From the NCBI GenBank assembly GCA_043760555.1, contig JAYUOW010000325.1, positions 1-23,081 on the forward strand: 23,081 bases of DNA. Direction: 5' to 3'. Both the position numbers and the translations under genes were made by a program. Below, one piece after another: positions 6,641-14,493 of this stretch; the stretch's first letter is position 1; every line of letters begins with the position of its first letter. This DNA is from JANMDR01 sp043760555. GTDB taxonomy: Bacteria; Pseudomonadota; Gammaproteobacteria; Burkholderiales; Usitatibacteraceae. The notes under the pieces were generated by a model. That model searched no databases, was not told the origin of the DNA, and saw nothing but the letters and a program-made list of their open reading frames with translations.

Positions 6641-8098
6641 TTAACCACCGATACGCGTTGTAAATTTATGATGGAACTGACCACCATAAACTGAGAACAC
6701 GCTCTGCGTCATACCAGGAACTGTCAAGTTTGCGTTTGTGAAGTCTTGAACCATGAAACCAACAACTGGCAAACCAAAGTGCGTACGACCTGCGCCACCG
6801 TTTGTAGTTACTGGAGTCAAAGCGTTAAAGGTTTCAGTGAACGCAATACGTGCCCAACCATTTTGGTAACCAGAATCAACGTTGAAAGCTGATTCGTTAG
6901 TTGAACCTAGGTTCTTGCTACCATTGAAAGTTACGACGTTTGTCTCAAAGCAAAGATTATTTGTTGTAACCTGAACCGGAGGCGGAGGAGATACGATCTG
7001 GTTTGCTAAAGAAACAGGAGCCTGCTCTTCACGGTCAACATATGCAAGACCAACACGATCACACGCTGTGTTTGTTGTGGTGTTAAAGTTTACGTTGAAC
7101 GGTGCAGCTGCAGCACCCGTACCTGGACGGCTGTAAGCAAATTTAGTTGGGAATGTAACAACCCAATCAGTACCAGAGTTTGTGGCGCGATCCAAAACAT
7201 ATTCATTCATTACGGTGTCATGCATCATGGTTGCGCTAACTGCATCGCGCGAATTTGTCCATGTTGAAGAAATATTTGCACCACCCACGAATACGTTTGA
7301 AATTGTGCTGCCGCCGTCTGTTAACTTAGGGTTCAAACTGTCAGAACGCGTCCACAAGTTTGTACCGCCAGCAAACCAGTCATCAATCGCAATTGCATCG
7401 TAAGAAACGTCTGTACCGCCCATAACGTTAATCAACGATGCACCGCCGAATAAACCACCAGTTGGACGAGCAACGCCATTACCCAGAGGATTAACGCCAT
7501 CGCCATCACGAGAAGCGATTAGTGTGCAATTAGCTGGAATGCTATTGCTGCCGTGCTTGATAGCCGCTGTTAAAGCAACTTCGGTAACAACACCCATTTC
7601 CAAGATTTCGAAGTGACCTTCACGAGCACGATCCAATGAGGAGTCGCCATCGCCAGAGTACACAAAGTTCTTGAATACGTTTGGTGTGTTTTGGTCTGTT
7701 ACGGCACCGGTGTTGCTGAACAAGTTTAGCGGAACTACGCAGGACTTATCAGAAGATACTAAACGCGCACCGTTTGCAGTACGGACAACAGCACCCGTCC
7801 ATACATCAAGAGGGGATAAGTATAAGTTAAAGTCCAATACCTCAGCTGTGCGCTTACCTTCCATGAAACGAACCTTAACTGCTTTGGTCGAATTCGTGGT
7901 GTTAACGACAGAAAGATAAGTGTCGTAGTAAGCGGTACTAGCACCACCATCTACTGCACGAACTGTGTAATACGGATATACAAGGGCTTGACCGTGTCCA
8001 TCCGGATTTTGGTGAACGGCTTGAGCGCCGCCCGCAACGATTGTCGCTAAGCCAGCTAGAACAGCTGTATTTAGAGACTTTCTTTTAAAGGTATTCAT
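6641..8098 (-). CDS. Secreted cell-surface-type protein, uncharacterised family with YPYYT motif
   Basis: This 485-aa exported protein has a clear signal peptide (residues 1-27, cleavage after AQA), then VHQNPDGHGQALVYPYYTVR. After that come YYDTYLSVVNTT, KAVKVRFMEGKRTAEVLDFN and LYLSPLDVWTGAVV. I have seen this combination in unnamed surface proteins of beta- and gammaproteobacteria, so the family is recognised but its function is not known to me. The mature protein is rich in Asn, Thr, Gly and Val, contains few Cys, and ends in HHKFTTRIGG, with no sorting tag or membrane anchor. AAGGAG 11 bases before the ATG, a palindrome in the promoter region and a strong terminator indicate an independently regulated, probably well-expressed unit. 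Its position just downstream of the T2SS operon makes it a candidate substrate. That is inference only. Confidence 0.82.
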   Translation of the reverse strand: MNTFKRKSLNTAVLAGLATIVAGGAQAVHQNPDGHGQALVYPYYTVRAVDGGASTAYYDTYLSVVNTTNSTKAVKVRFMEGKRTAEVLDFNLYLSPLDVWTGAVVRTANGARLVSSDKSCVVPLNLFSNTGAVTDQNTPNVFKNFVYSGDGDSSLDRAREGHFEILEMGVVTEVALTAAIKHGSNSIPANCTLIASRDGDGVNPLGNGVARPTGGLFGGASLINVMGGTDVSYDAIAIDDWFAGGTNLWTRSDSLNPKLTDGGSTISNVFVGGANISSTWTNSRDAVSATMMHDTVMNEYVLDRATNSGTDWVVTFPTKFAYSRPGTGAAAAPFNVNFNTTTNTACDRVGLAYVDREEQAPVSLANQIVSPPPPVQVTTNNLCFETNVVTFNGSKNLGSTNESAFNVDSGYQNGWARIAFTETFNALTPVTTNGGAGRTHFGLPVVGFMVQDFTNANLTVPGMTQSVFSVYGGQFHHKFTTRIGG

Positions 8099-8126
8099 GT
8101 TTTAGGTTACTCCTTTTTTGAAGATA

Positions 8127-8142
8127 TAAAGTGATCACTTTA
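8127..8142. promoter_or_regulatory. 16-bp perfect palindrome in the promoter region of the 485-aa gene
   Basis: TAAAGTGATCACTTTA is perfectly symmetric over 16 bp and lies 28 bp upstream of the ATG. It falls between a possible -35 (TTGTAG) and -10 (TATATC, 18-bp spacing), where a repressor would block RNA polymerase. The AAGGAG ribosome-binding site follows at 8115-8110. The core elements are weak matches, so the promoter call is tentative. The palindrome itself is plain in the sequence. Confidence 0.5.
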
Positions 8143-8222
8143 GAAGCTACAACACATCAAGTCTATACTACCCAAACTCAATTTACAAATACTTTGTGCA
8201 TCTTTTCGGCAACAAATGCTAA

Positions 8223-8654
8223 TTATGGCTGTCGACCGTTGTAAACAGACCACCAATTTCCGTCTGCTTTTATCCAATATTCCGAAAATTGCCGCTCAAC
8301 ACCAGAAATATTACGAATAGCACCAAGTCCCACGAAATCAACTTTGCAGCGCTCTTCTTCGCATTTAATGGCTTCGACTTTCACACCGCTAAGACCTTGA
8401 ACCCTACTCACTCTGGTGATGTAGTCAACCATCGACGTTGTTTCTTTGCTTGCAGGACTAAGGTAATCGTAGGCCTTGTCCAGCTTGCGAGCTAAGAGCA
8501 AATCCCACCGCATTTGTGCCCGATTTAAAACCATTTTTTCTGTTTCCGCAACAGAGGATTGCCCAACTGTTGCGCAGCCGCCACAAAAAACAACGCAGGC
8601 CATTATGCCCAACATTTTTTTGGTGATTTTGTCGTTTAAAGAACTAGTTAGCAT
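8223..8654 (-). CDS. Small probable outer-membrane lipoprotein, function unknown
   Basis: This 143-aa protein has a basic start, a hydrophobic stretch (MLGIMACVVFCGG) and a likely lipidated Cys27. The lipobox CGGC has Cys at -3 instead of the usual Leu, so lipidation is likely but not certain. Ala at +2 would send it to the outer membrane. The mature part has an amphipathic helix (MRWDLLLARKLDKAYDYLSP), then a beta-rich region with a CEEERC pair and WIKADGNWWSVYNG near the end. This layout resembles small NTF2-like (SnoaL/DUF4878-like) periplasmic domains. The first ATG is chosen because GAGG lies 5 bases upstream. It has its own promoter 178 bp after gspD and is probably not part of the T2SS operon. 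A pilotin role is conceivable but unsupported. Confidence 0.75.
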   Translation of the reverse strand: MLTSSLNDKITKKMLGIMACVVFCGGCATVGQSSVAETEKMVLNRAQMRWDLLLARKLDKAYDYLSPASKETTSMVDYITRVSRVQGLSGVKVEAIKCEEERCKVDFVGLGAIRNISGVERQFSEYWIKADGNWWSVYNGRQP

Positions 8655-8675
8655 TGAAACCTCGAATTCACTTTA

Positions 8676-8703
8676 AGTATACTCCCGAGATTCAATGTGC
8701 CAA
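8676..8703 (-). promoter_or_regulatory. Sigma70-type promoter of the 143-aa lipoprotein gene
   Basis: TTGGCA (8703-8698) and TATACT (8681-8676) are separated by 16 bp, each one base off consensus. The start site would fall near 8669, about 15 bases before the ATG at 8654, leaving room for the GAGG ribosome-binding site. The octamer TCACTTTA (8668-8675) lies directly downstream of the -10, at the expected start of transcription, and is shared with the palindrome upstream of the 485-aa gene. Confidence 0.6.
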
Positions 8704-8831
8704 TAAAAATAAAAACACACATTAAATTTGGAGCGCTAAAACTGCTTTTTTGTTGCAAAATTACAACATAGCTTTTCGACAAATTGCTTTGGCATCGCTC
8801 AACTTTACTACTTCCCAATAAACAGCGATAG

Positions 8832-11207
8832 CTACTTGAGCAGTGCCCCGCCGATTGAGCCGATTTGTTTCTGTATGAGGGGCTCGATCAACGAGAGTTT
8901 ACGGCGTAAGTCGTCAGTGGCGATGCGTGCCTCGTCAGCGTTATTTAAAACTGTTGGGGTGATTATGATAATCAGCTCAGTACGCGAATCGGTGAGTGCC
9001 TGAGCGCCAAATAAGCCACCAATTACGGGGATTTTCGACAGCACGGGTATGCCCGATGAGCTGGTTGCCTTATTTTGACTAATTAGACCTGCCATCGTGA
9101 TGCTGACACCGGACGGCACGGTGACTGAAGTTTGTGCTTTGGTGCTATCAATATTTGGATTAGGCCCCGTGGAGGAAGGAGAGCTAATTTCCTGATTGAT
9201 CTCCATCGTAACTTGACCATTCGCGCTGATGTTTGGCGTTACGGTAAGCAAGACACCCGTATCCAAGTATTGGCGACTCGTTAGCACGCCACCGGTACCG
9301 CCAGTAGTGGAGGACCCTGTTTCAACTGATATTTTTTGCCCAACGTTGATTGTGGCCTTCTCGTTATCTAGCACCATAACTTTTGGCGCGGACACGACTG
9401 TGACACGTTCATCCGTGCCAAGCGCGTTCAACGTTGCGCGAATATCGTTATTTAATACGTTAATAAGTTGCAAACCGCTAACCGAGGGAATGAAGGAGCG
9501 GGGATCCACAAATTTAGTAATATCACCTGTTACCGTTGGTATTGCAGGGGTTTTCGGTAACGCACCTGTTGTATTCCGCAATGCGCCTACCGTACCATTG
9601 CGCGCATTAATGAACCATTCAATACCAAAACGTAGGTCATCCGTTAATTTCACAGAAGCTACCATTACCTCAACTAGAACTTGGCGACGCGGTACATCTA
9701 GCTGCTTCAGCGCAAATTCAATTTTTTCATAGTCGCCGGGCGAGGCCATAATCAGTAACTGGTTATTGTCAGCATCTGGGATAATACGGACGTCTTTCGA
9801 AATGCTAACGCCATCACCAGCAAACGCCACTATGCTCTGAGGCACTGAAGATGCGACCGCCGGTGCAATGCCTGGCGTACTAGCAATTTGCACTGGGCGG
9901 GCACCCGGCGCCAAGCTAGGTGCACTGCTCGAGCCGCTCTTGCCGCCATAAATTTCGCTCAGCAACTGCGCTAATCTTGCAGCTTTGCTATTTTGCACTT
10001 TGTAAATATTAAGCTTATTGCCACCGCTTGCCCCGCTACTACGATCCAACCGCTCCACCCACTTCTTAGCCTCTTCCAAATAATGCGGCTGCGTGCTGAT
10101 AATCAACAAACTATTGACCCGCTCAATCGGAATAATTTTTACGATACCAGCTAACGGACTGCCAGTACCACCACCAAATATACGGTCTAAATCGCCCTGC
10201 AGCACCTTCACGTCGGTGGACATCGGGAACAGGCCAATGGAGTAACCATTTAGAAAATCAACGTCGAAAAGCTCGATGATTTCGAGCATGTGGCGCAATT
10301 CACGCTGCGTGCCTGACAAAATGAGCAAGTTACGTAACTCGTCAATACGAATAGAGGTTGCAGGCTCAATCGCATAGGGCTCCAGGATGCGCTGCATATC
10401 TTTTGCGCCCGTAAACTTGGGCTGGATAATCTGCACGCTGTAACCATTAGGGAGCGGGGTGGAGATTGCACCGGCAGTTGGGGTTACTGTCCCACGGACG
10501 CCTTGCCCTGCGGGCATAATCTTATAAAGTCCCTCTTCGCGAACCATAATCTGATTATTTTGCCGCAACAACATTTCCAGAATAGGAATTAAGTCGCGTT
10601 TTGGGACTGGGCGTGAAAATCGTATGGTCGCGGTTCCGCTCGTGCTGGGGTGGATGGTAAAAGATTCCCGCAGGTAGTCGCCCATAATCGACTGAATAAT
10701 GGCGCGAATATCAAGCGCTTCAAACGCTAACTGAAACGATTCCTCGCCCACGCTTGGGGCAAGGGCCGCAATAGCTGGCTTCGGGTTGATGATCGAGCCG
10801 GTGCCTTGAAAGGTGCGCGTAGCTTCAGCTAAAGCGTTTTTTTGCACGACCAGCGCGGCGGAGGGCGGTGCCAACGCCGGTAATGCCGGCATCACAGGCG
10901 GCGCCAACGACGGCCTAGCTGACGGTGGCGTGCTAATCGACATGCCAGCGACCGGCGGCTGAGGCACTACGGGCGTTGCGACCTTTACAGGCACCACTGC
11001 AACAGCAGGTGCAACGGCGGCTTTAGCAACATCTGCAGCAGCGGGATTAGTGATGGCAGCGTCGGCGATTGCGGTCACTTTATCGCCGCCGCCCTCTGCG
11101 CCAGTCACCTTCTTCAGCGCAGCGCAGCTGGAAAGTGCCAGACAGGCCAACGCTACAGCAATGGTGCGCCGTTGCGCAAAAGGTGGTGCAAAAATAAATT
11201 GGGTCAT
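8832..11207 (-). CDS. gspD: T2SS outer-membrane secretin GspD, with lipobox
   Basis: This 791-aa secretin forms the outer-membrane gate of the type II system. It begins with a signal sequence and a lipobox (ALSSC, Cys28, Ala at +2 for outer-membrane sorting), then a Pro/Ala/Val-rich segment (~45-150). An N0 domain follows (~160-235, from SFQLAFEALDIRAIIQSIMG), then N1-N3 repeats with loops such as RIDELRNLLILSGTQ, INVLNNDIRATLNAL and VTVVSAPKVMVLDNEKA. The secretin core has VPSGVSITMAGLISQNK and IPVLSKIPVIGGLFG and ends in ELIIIITPTVL. Only about 35 residues follow the core, which is short for a pilotin-binding S-domain. Most GspD proteins are not lipoproteins; HxcQ of Pseudomonas is the known exception. 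It is the last gene of the operon, 71 bp after the C/N gene, with AGG upstream of the ATG. Confidence 0.97.
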   Translation of the reverse strand: MTQFIFAPPFAQRRTIAVALACLALSSCAALKKVTGAEGGGDKVTAIADAAITNPAAADVAKAAVAPAVAVVPVKVATPVVPQPPVAGMSISTPPSARPSLAPPVMPALPALAPPSAALVVQKNALAEATRTFQGTGSIINPKPAIAALAPSVGEESFQLAFEALDIRAIIQSIMGDYLRESFTIHPSTSGTATIRFSRPVPKRDLIPILEMLLRQNNQIMVREEGLYKIMPAGQGVRGTVTPTAGAISTPLPNGYSVQIIQPKFTGAKDMQRILEPYAIEPATSIRIDELRNLLILSGTQRELRHMLEIIELFDVDFLNGYSIGLFPMSTDVKVLQGDLDRIFGGGTGSPLAGIVKIIPIERVNSLLIISTQPHYLEEAKKWVERLDRSSGASGGNKLNIYKVQNSKAARLAQLLSEIYGGKSGSSSAPSLAPGARPVQIASTPGIAPAVASSVPQSIVAFAGDGVSISKDVRIIPDADNNQLLIMASPGDYEKIEFALKQLDVPRRQVLVEVMVASVKLTDDLRFGIEWFINARNGTVGALRNTTGALPKTPAIPTVTGDITKFVDPRSFIPSVSGLQLINVLNNDIRATLNALGTDERVTVVSAPKVMVLDNEKATINVGQKISVETGSSTTGGTGGVLTSRQYLDTGVLLTVTPNISANGQVTMEINQEISSPSSTGPNPNIDSTKAQTSVTVPSGVSITMAGLISQNKATSSSGIPVLSKIPVIGGLFGAQALTDSRTELIIIITPTVLNNADEARIATDDLRRKLSLIEPLIQKQIGSIGGALLK

Positions 11208-11278
11208 GACAAGCCTGTGGAATCAAAAAAACAAAAATGAAAGAATTATTGCAACGTCACCGAAGCGATATTGCTACG

Positions 11279-12043
11279 CTACTGTGGCGGGGGCGTGACG
11301 TTTTGAAACCGTCGACGTCCTGGAAACTGGTCAGCCGATGGTTGTGGTGGCGCAACGCCGGGGTTTTGCGCTACCGCCGCAGCACCGGGCTGTCCAGTGG
11401 GAAATGGGGGTGTCGGTCCAGCACCGGGTGGTTGCATACCTGGCTGCATCCCCGGCTGCGGAAACGGCACGCCGTTGGAGTTCATGCCAGCCACACCCGG
11501 TTGCGGCTGCATGCTGCTCTGGGGGAACGGATTGCGCGGAGAAGCCGAACTACGAGGTAACTCCAGTGATTCAGTATCATCGCCTTGCTTAAGCACAGCG
11601 CTATTGTTAGCAACTTCAGCAACGATAATATTCTTACCCGGAATCGTGTCGCCTTTTTTCACGCCAAAACTTTTACCCGTTGCCGTCTCAAACAAATAGG
11701 CCGTGGTCACTTCCGTATTTACCATGGTGCCTTTAAGCGTGAATTGCCCGCGCACCATAGAGGGCGCAGCGGCTACCGGCGCTACTGGCGGCGGGGGCGG
11801 GCGACGGGTGGGCACTAAAAGTGGGCGATCGACGGTTTCAGGCAATATCGCTTCCATTGCTGCTAGCTTAAACGGCGGTACCGAATCAAATTCGCCATTT
11901 ACGCTGGGGCCGAATTTTTTGCGTACCATCGGCTTACGCCAATTGTTGCCCCAATCGCTTTCAAGTCCAATACCAGCTATTAGGCTTGCCGCGCAGCCTA
12001 ACCAAAATACGGTGGGCAACAAATGTAGAATGCGCGACTTCAT
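11279..12043 (-). CDS. gspC: T2SS inner-membrane coupling protein, GspC/XpsN-like
   Basis: This 254-aa bitopic protein lies between gspM and gspD, the position of XpsN in Xanthomonas. One membrane helix (~8-27, LLPTVFWLGCAASLIAGIGL) is followed by a linker with a Pro run (RRPPPPPVAPV). A homology-region-like domain (~95-163) has QFTLKGTMVNTEVTTAYLFE, KKGDTIPGKNIIVAEV and a closing SAVLKQ. In GspC this domain touches the secretin N0 domain and links the inner-membrane platform to the gate. There is no PDZ domain. Residues 164-254 are instead a Pro/Gln/Gly-rich tail (with QPGMQPGMQPP), probably disordered. The ATG overlaps the gspM stop by 4 bp (ATGA). The name gspN would also be defensible by position; this is not the classical GspN family. 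Confidence 0.82.
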   Translation of the reverse strand: MKSRILHLLPTVFWLGCAASLIAGIGLESDWGNNWRKPMVRKKFGPSVNGEFDSVPPFKLAAMEAILPETVDRPLLVPTRRPPPPPVAPVAAAPSMVRGQFTLKGTMVNTEVTTAYLFETATGKSFGVKKGDTIPGKNIIVAEVANNSAVLKQGDDTESLELPRSSASPRNPFPQSSMQPQPGVAGMNSNGVPFPQPGMQPGMQPPGAGPTPPFPTGQPGAAAVAQNPGVAPPQPSADQFPGRRRFQNVTPPPQ

Positions 12044-12879
12044 GACTTAGCTCCAGTCGCAGGTTTTGCGGGGGGGGCAGGGGCTGCAGGTGGTGATTGC
12101 TTAGCGTTCGGCGTAGCTGGTGGTGCGGCAGCATTGCCTGCAGGTGTTGCGCTCGGTTTAGCAATATTGCCGGCTGCTGTGTTGCCGCCGTTCCCCGCTG
12201 AAGCAGCATTGTTTGGCGCATCACCTGCTGCAGGTTTTGCGTTGACGGCAGGCGGCGCATTTACCAGTGCCACACCGGTCACATCAAATTGCACAAACAC
12301 CATGGGCTCTTGTCCGGGGTTGGATTTGTGATTGGAGCCAACAGTTGTGCGCATGGTGAGGTTATCGATAAGCAAATAGGGCTGCGCAGTTTCAATTGCA
12401 TAAAAAATTTTGCGCACATTGGGCATGCTGGTTTGCAAATTGAATGTAGCAGAAACATTGCGCACCAGCCCATCGTCTTTTGGCGGTATAACTTGGGTAT
12501 TTTGCACTTGGTTTGGGCCTACCGTCGCTTCAACAATCGTTTTCACCGCATCTTGCAATTCCGCCGACGCTAACGCGGGTGTAGCGGCTTTTAAGTAGTA
12601 TTTACGGCTATCTTGGGCACGTAGGTCTTCACGCTTTTCTAATAGCGGTGCACGTTGCGCATTGGCGCGATCGTAGCGCCCGATGCGCTTGTTCATGTCG
12701 TCCAAACGCTCGTCGTAGTAGCGATGCAAGAAAATCGCCGGTACCGCAATGGCTGCGGTAAGTGCCACCACCGTTCCCAGCAAAAGTAGTAACGCGATCA
12801 ATCCGCCGCTGTTAAATTTTTTCTTCGCTGATGCGTGGCCATTACCCGATGTACTAGCCGTATTCATGGTGATTGCCAT
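12040..12879 (-). CDS. gspM: T2SS inner-membrane protein GspM
   Basis: This 279-aa bitopic protein partners GspL in the inner-membrane platform. A short cytoplasmic Lys-rich start is followed by one helix (~28-50, LIALLLLLGTVVALTAAIAV), then a coiled-coil-like stretch (YYDERLDDMNKRIGRYDRAN). The periplasmic ferredoxin-like domain, to about residue 206, includes VQNTQVIPPKDDGLVRNVSA and YAIETAQPYLLIDNLTMRT. This matches the GspM subtype found in xps-type systems. Residues ~207-279 are an Ala/Pro/Asn-rich tail ending in PATGAKS, longer than usual for the family. The start overlaps the gspL stop by one base (TAATG) and the end overlaps the next gene by four. Confidence 0.9.
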   Translation of the reverse strand: MAITMNTASTSGNGHASAKKKFNSGGLIALLLLLGTVVALTAAIAVPAIFLHRYYDERLDDMNKRIGRYDRANAQRAPLLEKREDLRAQDSRKYYLKAATPALASAELQDAVKTIVEATVGPNQVQNTQVIPPKDDGLVRNVSATFNLQTSMPNVRKIFYAIETAQPYLLIDNLTMRTTVGSNHKSNPGQEPMVFVQFDVTGVALVNAPPAVNAKPAAGDAPNNAASAGNGGNTAAGNIAKPSATPAGNAAAPPATPNAKQSPPAAPAPPAKPATGAKS

Positions 12880-14450
12880 TAGCGTACGCCTCGCGCAATG
12901 CTCGCTGGATCAACAGCTGCGGGCGGCTGAGCCGGAAACGGCGCGGTTGGTACCGTTGAAGCAACAGGGCGCCCGCTCACTGGATTCGGTAGCAACGGTG
13001 TGGCGACAGGCGGGACAGGAGCTGCTGGAGCGGCCGGAAGAGCCGCTGCAGGTACGAGAGAACGCACGCCGGTCGGCGCTACTTTAGGCGGCGTTGCCGC
13101 GTCAGTTTTAAGCGCTTTTGCTAAATCTGGCGCGAGATTTTTACCGGGTTCAGGCTTTGCTTTGGCCGCGTCTTTGGCGGTATCTTTCGCCGCTTCTTTG
13201 GCATCTTTTGCAGAACCCACAACCGGCTTAACATCTTTCGCTGCAGGAACAGCAAGAGTCGCAACCGGCGTAACGATAGCCGTAACCAGGCCCTGCGCCA
13301 TGGCCGTTTTTTCATCCATTATCACGCGTGGTTTAATTTCAGCGGCAATATGAAAGCGTTCCGTATTTGGCATCGCACCGCGTGAAACTTGCGAGCGAGT
13401 CGATGTGTTTTGCAGCATCGGGGATTTTTCGAACAGCTCAATGAGTTTAGTAGCCGATGCGGTTTCACCTTGCACTTGCACTTCACGCACTTTTGGCGTG
13501 GATTTAATTTCTAAGGTTTGCACCCACGTATTGTCGGGCAGCATTTTTGATAGCTCTTCCACCAAACCTACTGTTGTTTGCGTCGTCTGTTTTTTGGTCG
13601 CGATAAAATTGTATTCCGTAGCTAAACGCGTAACTTCGGCCAACACTCGCTCAGTACCTTCGTTTTCGGTTTTCGCTTTTTCCATTATCGGCAATAGGCT
13701 AATCACATTCTCGCGTTTTTGCCATACTGGAATAAACACCACCGCAAGCGTAAGCAGCGCCACCACGACCATCAACACGCGATTAAATATCTGTAATCCC
13801 GTAAGTTTTTGCAGTGGCCGCAGTTCTGGCGGAAATAAATCAAAATGGGGGTTAGCGCCTGCTAAATCATCCACCACACCAATTGCCCGCACCGTTAAAC
13901 CAGCCTTGGCCAGCGTTGCAATGGCTGCTTCGATTTCTGCCTTAGGTGCGGCGGCAAGCTGTGCACTCAACATACCCGCCGTAGTATCGCGACTCTCAAT
14001 TTTTACGTCGTAAAACGCGTTTGCGGCGCTAAATGGCGTTTGGCGATCTAGGTCAAAGCCCACCACCTGCCGTAAATTTTCTTCTGTCGCCAATGGCAGC
14101 GATACGCGGCGGCGCAACACTTCTGCCTGCGGCAGCACCAAGCGCAGCGCATTCACATTGCCGCCCTCGGTACGGATTGAGGCCGCTAGTCGGCGCATCG
14201 CCGCTTCCCCTTCGTCGATGCTTACAGTGTTAGTTGGCGTGGCCGAATTGATGCCGAGCTTTAAGGTGCTGATGCTGCGGCCATCAAGATAAACATTGGC
14301 CAACTCTGACGGTGGCGAGATAATGCTGTGCAGCCACGCGGGTGTAACACCGGCAAGCTCGCCCTTCCACCAACGCCAAAAATTACTAATGCGTTGTGCC
14401 AAAGGTACGCCCACAGCCTGCGGCGAAAATGTTGAATTAGTTGCAGCCAT
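12879..14450 (-). CDS. gspL: T2SS inner-membrane protein GspL (PilM/PilN-like)
   Basis: This 523-aa protein recruits the GspE ATPase to the membrane. The cytoplasmic part (~1-215) has an actin-like/PilM-like fold with NVYLDGRSISTLKLGI, VSLPLATEENLRQVVGFDLD and RQTPFSAANAFYDVKI. A single membrane helix follows (~222-243, VLMVVVALLTLAVVFIPVW). The periplasmic PilN-like region has a coiled coil and then LVEELSKMLPDNTWVQTLEI and VREVQVQGETASATKLIELF. Residues ~388-523 are an unusual low-complexity tail. Its first part is Lys/Ala/Asp-rich (AKDAKEAAKDTAKDAAK) and the rest is Pro/Ala/Val-rich. The tail makes the protein some 100 residues longer than a typical GspL. It starts 43 bp after gspK with only a weak ribosome-binding site. 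Confidence 0.9.
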   Translation of the reverse strand: MAATNSTFSPQAVGVPLAQRISNFWRWWKGELAGVTPAWLHSIISPPSELANVYLDGRSISTLKLGINSATPTNTVSIDEGEAAMRRLAASIRTEGGNVNALRLVLPQAEVLRRRVSLPLATEENLRQVVGFDLDRQTPFSAANAFYDVKIESRDTTAGMLSAQLAAAPKAEIEAAIATLAKAGLTVRAIGVVDDLAGANPHFDLFPPELRPLQKLTGLQIFNRVLMVVVALLTLAVVFIPVWQKRENVISLLPIMEKAKTENEGTERVLAEVTRLATEYNFIATKKQTTQTTVGLVEELSKMLPDNTWVQTLEIKSTPKVREVQVQGETASATKLIELFEKSPMLQNTSTRSQVSRGAMPNTERFHIAAEIKPRVIMDEKTAMAQGLVTAIVTPVATLAVPAAKDVKPVVGSAKDAKEAAKDTAKDAAKAKPEPGKNLAPDLAKALKTDAATPPKVAPTGVRSLVPAAALPAAPAAPVPPVATPLLPNPVSGRPVASTVPTAPFPAQPPAAVDPASIARGVR

Positions 14451-14493
14451 TCGGAAAAATTCTCAACCCAAAAAATGTTGCTGTTGCTAAAAA

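Noticed and set aside
8223..8654. The small lipoprotein as the T2SS pilotin.
   Set aside because: It has its own promoter, does not resemble GspS/AspS, and the secretin seems to carry its own lipid anchor.
8735..8775. A possible terminator after gspD (TGTTG/CAACA stem).
   Set aside because: The stem has only about five pairs with a large loop, and no T-run follows on the minus strand. The T2SS operon end is therefore unmarked.
9229..9732. A 167-codon plus-strand frame inside gspD, and similar long antisense frames in gspL (13405-14013) and elsewhere.
   Set aside because: They lie opposite well-identified genes, have compositions expected of antisense reading, and show no domain or ribosome-binding support.
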